From positions 1 to 16,379 of the forward strand of contig VBHI01000092.1 of NCBI GenBank assembly GCA_005881495.1: 16,379 nucleotides of DNA. Direction: 5' to 3'. The notes beneath the pieces are model-generated. The model did not search any database. It was not told where the DNA came from and worked only from the letters and a program-made list of their open reading frames with translations. The DNA is from Chloroflexota bacterium. GTDB lineage: Bacteria; Chloroflexota; Ktedonobacteria; Ktedonobacterales; Ktedonobacteraceae. The position numbers and the translations under genes are program-made. Of the stretch, positions 14,561 to 16,379 are shown one piece after another; positions within the stretch are counted from its first letter, which is position 1; every line of letters begins with the position of its first letter.

Positions 14561-15579
14561 CGCACCGACAGAGATTTCTGCACGATCTCGTCACATTTGA
14601 AGCACTTCTGCGAGGTGAAGCGCGGGTTCACTCGGATCACTGCGTGCCCAGCTCTTTCAGCCTTTTCACTCAGGATGTCGAGGAAGGCGCCCCAGCTGGC
14701 ATCACTGATGCTCTTGGCCAGGGAATGGTTCTGGACCAAGTTGAGAATGTGAAGCTGCTCAACGGCGATGACTTGGTACTGTTCGGTGTACTGATTGGCC
14801 GTCTTATACTGGAAATCTCGCCGTTGACGGGCAATCTTGAGATGCGTTTGTGCCGTACTCTTGGCAGCTTTACGGCGGCGATGACTCCCCTTCTTCCGTC
14901 GGCACAGCGTTCGTTGCTTGCGTCTCAAGGTTTGCTGCGAGGTGCGATAGAAACGCGGGTTCTCAACGGTGTGGCCCTCACTATCCGTCAAAAAGGACTT
15001 GAGGCCAACGTCAAGACCAATGTCAGGATGCTCGCACTCACCTGGATCGTGCTCGATGTGTGGCTCCGTCTCACATACGATGAGGGCGTACCAATGCCCA
15101 TCAGCACGATGAACCAGGTGAACCGTCTTGGGCGTCCCCCCTAGCGGGCGGTGCAGCTTGATCTTGAGGAATTTCCCGATCTTGGCAGGCACATGCAGAT
15201 GCTTGTTATCCGCATCCAGCCACACATCGCGGCTTGTGCCGTACTGTCTGAGTTGGAGAGAGTGCCAGCGGTTCGGCTTTTTGAAACGGGGGAAGCCCAC
15301 ATCAGCAATGCCCAACTCTCGGGCCTCGAGAAAGCGTTTGAGCGATTTGGAGAGACGATCAGCCAGCATTTGTACGGTGGTTGCAGGCACCTGCTCCCCA
15401 CCCCGGCCCTTGAATTGTGCGGTCAAATCGTACTTGGTGGGGAAGGTGCCCTGCGCTGCATACTGCCCTTTGACGGTCTCAAGCATCTCGTTATAGAGCG
15501 TGCGAGACGCGATCAGGCACTGCATGAGCAGGTGGGACTGTTCTTTATTGGGATACAAGCGGTATTCAAACGTTCTCAT
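14428..15579 (-). CDS. tnpB: TnpB RNA-guided nuclease (IS605 OrfB family)
   Basis: TnpB is a guide-RNA-directed DNA nuclease, the ancestor type of Cas12. It is 383 residues, a normal size. The N-terminal helix-turn-helix-like OrfB region begins MRTFEYRLYPNKEQ. The RuvC catalytic triad looks complete: GLDVGLKSF (Asp190), IAVEQLHI (Glu274) and DRDVNAAQNIL (Asp354). The zinc ribbon is CFKC (Cys326, Cys329) and CPCC (Cys344, Cys347). A strongly basic stretch (about 219-240) fits RNA binding. The frame is uninterrupted from the ATG at 15579, which has only a weak AGGA two bases upstream. Nothing suggests decay, so it may be active. There is no tnpA beside it. Confidence 0.93.
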   Translation of the reverse strand: MRTFEYRLYPNKEQSHLLMQCLIASRTLYNEMLETVKGQYAAQGTFPTKYDLTAQFKGRGGEQVPATTVQMLADRLSKSLKRFLEARELGIADVGFPRFKKPNRWHSLQLRQYGTSRDVWLDADNKHLHVPAKIGKFLKIKLHRPLGGTPKTVHLVHRADGHWYALIVCETEPHIEHDPGECEHPDIGLDVGLKSFLTDSEGHTVENPRFYRTSQQTLRRKQRTLCRRKKGSHRRRKAAKSTAQTHLKIARQRRDFQYKTANQYTEQYQVIAVEQLHILNLVQNHSLAKSISDASWGAFLDILSEKAERAGHAVIRVNPRFTSQKCFKCDEIVQKSLSVRTHICPCCGYVADRDVNAAQNILKLARPGHGLQESTYTDGCRVS

Positions 15580-15606
15580 AATCCTACGTTAGCAGATGAG
15601 GATTAT
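15578..15606 (-). other. Left-end stem-loop of the IS element
   Basis: ATAATCCT and AGGATTAT form a perfect 8-bp inverted repeat around 13 bases. It overlaps the tnpB start codon, so it could both mark the left end of the element and hold down tnpB translation by folding over the ATG. Confidence 0.55.
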
Positions 15607-15690
15607 CATGTCAAGCGTTTCTCCGCCTGTGGGCGGGCGGCGTTTCACCCCCAAGGCTTTCGCCAGGGGCACTCACGCCGCGTTTTTGGT

Positions 15691-15726
15691 AGTATGTAGG
15701 AGAGCCGAGAGGTTCTCCTACGTACT
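15691..15726 (-). terminator. 13-bp stem-loop after the sialidase-like gene
   Basis: AGTATGTAGGAGA pairs with TCTCCTACGTACT (one G-T pair) around ten bases, six bases past the stop of the minus-strand gene at 15733. Position and strength suggest a transcript end, but the following sequence is ACCAAAAACG rather than a T-run. Confidence 0.5.
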
Positions 15727-15732
15727 GAGTGG

Positions 15733-16379
15733 TTACGGGATGGCGACGGTAGCAGTGACCTGCTGCTGCTGGTTGGCGGGATTGGAGCCATCGTTATACG
15801 TGCTCACAAAGCTCGATATATTTGTTGACCCACTGGTTATATTGCCGAAGTAGTCGCCGATGAAGGTCCCGATGCAGGTAGCGCACGACGTGTGCGGTGA
15901 GTTCAGCTGCGGGTCCCAGGTGTGCTGGGTGAGCCGGATGTTATGCCCCAAGGGTGTAAGAGTGGCACTGTAGAACTGCACACTGGCATTGACGCAGTAG
16001 TTGGCGGCACCGTATGGAGGCAGACTGCCCGTATAATTGGGGTTGACCTGGTCAAGGGCGATGCCAGCTCCGGTAGCCTCAGTGCTCTTAGCAGCAGGAC
16101 AACTGAGGCGGCGATCGTAGAAAGCCACACTCACTGTCCCGTCGGTGGCGACCGTCAGGTTGGGTTGGAACTCATCGACTGGCGTTTGGTTATCGTTGAC
16201 CTGGATGGGAACCGTCCAATTCTTGCCGCCATCGGAGGAAGCCGCGAGCAGGATGTTCGTCACGCCCGCGCTGTAGTCCTCCCAGGTAACGTAGAGCGGA
16301 TAATGGCCCCCGGCGAGCTGGTTGCCCGTGCCGAAACTGTTGAGGATGCCGTCGCGGAAGGTAGTGTTAGCGTAGCGGG
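15733..16379 (-). CDS. Sialidase/BNR-repeat-like protein, C-terminal part (partial)
   Basis: The reading frame is open from the stop at 15733 to the right edge, so this is the C-terminal 215 or so residues of a longer protein; the GTG at 16263 is an internal valine, not a start. The segment SSDGGKNWTVPIQVND is an Asp-box (SxDGGxxW), the repeat of sialidase-type six-bladed beta propellers, and later strands (VSVAFYDRR, PNLTVATDG) fit such a propeller. Such proteins are usually secreted; the N-terminus is outside the window. The C-terminal end is rich in Ser, Asn, Thr and Gln. Substrate is unknown. Many Asp-box proteins are not true sialidases. Confidence 0.75.
   Translation of the reverse strand, partial: RYANTTFRDGILNSFGTGNQLAGGHYPLYVTWEDYSAGVTNILLAASSDGGKNWTVPIQVNDNQTPVDEFQPNLTVATDGTVSVAFYDRRLSCPAAKSTEATGAGIALDQVNPNYTGSLPPYGAANYCVNASVQFYSATLTPLGHNIRLTQHTWDPQLNSPHTSCATCIGTFIGDYFGNITSGSTNISSFVSTYNDGSNPANQQQQVTATVAIP

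Larger units (their letters stand above)
14393..15612 (-). mobile_element. IS200/IS605-type element carrying only tnpB (ends approximate)
   Basis: The element contains one gene, tnpB, and no tnpA, so it would depend on a transposase elsewhere. The right end is marked by the hairpin at 14402-14423 followed by GTTGTCAC on the minus strand (about 14393-14400), like known ends of this family. The left end is less sure: a stem-loop at 15578-15606 with TTGACATGATAATCC just beyond it suggests a boundary near 15607-15612. As expected for this family there are no terminal inverted repeats or target duplications. Confidence 0.7.

Noticed and set aside
14473..15699. Plus-strand open frames opposite tnpB.
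   Set aside because: They are antisense shadows of a complete TnpB with all motifs.
16263..16263. GTG as start of the sialidase-like gene.
   Set aside because: The frame is open to the window edge with propeller-like sequence upstream and no ribosome binding site.

Overview
The window looks like a Chloroflexota chromosome, most likely class Ktedonobacteria. This is judged from the 5' end of a 16S rRNA gene, the YdjI-type SPFH protein, and the mix of moderately GC-rich housekeeping genes with many secreted enzymes and XRE/TPR regulators. The assignment is inference from family resemblance; no search was run.

Layout. Bases 1-211 are the 5' end of a 16S rRNA gene on the minus strand, reading out of the window. 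About 860 bases upstream of it carry a leader with hairpins and three tandem sigma70-type promoters, all TTGACA with a 17-bp spacer. Bases 1256-2743 hold a plus-strand pair, an SPFH protein and an unknown partner, closed by a very strong 24-bp bidirectional terminator. Bases 2840-6724 form a minus-strand series: small DUF4177-like protein, fdhD, mnmE, secreted glycosidase-like lipoprotein. mnmE appears to have its own promoter placed for a leaderless mRNA. A Fur-family regulator (7023-7475, plus) faces a minus-strand run of aroC, a class B penicillin-binding protein and a CDP-alcohol phosphatidyltransferase (7503-11102).

An AT-rich intergenic region with tandem 27-bp repeats and a 12-bp palindrome precedes an XRE/TPR regulator (11485-12840, plus). 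The last part looks accessory: a GC-rich GH57 glycosidase (minus), an IS200/IS605-type element carrying only tnpB with intact nuclease residues and a recognisable right-end hairpin, and the C-terminal part of a sialidase/BNR-repeat protein running off the right edge.

How the genes relate. The core genes serve ribosomal RNA synthesis, tRNA wobble modification (MnmE), formate dehydrogenase maturation (FdhD), aromatic amino acid synthesis (AroC), cell wall (PBP) and phospholipid (CDP-alcohol transferase) synthesis. No complete novel defence system was seen. The best leads are the leaderless mnmE signal, the tandem rrn promoters, the solo TnpB with its guide RNA, the SPFH pair, the XRE/TPR regulator with repeat operators, and a 36-bp direct-repeat pair enclosing a dispersed-repeat core.
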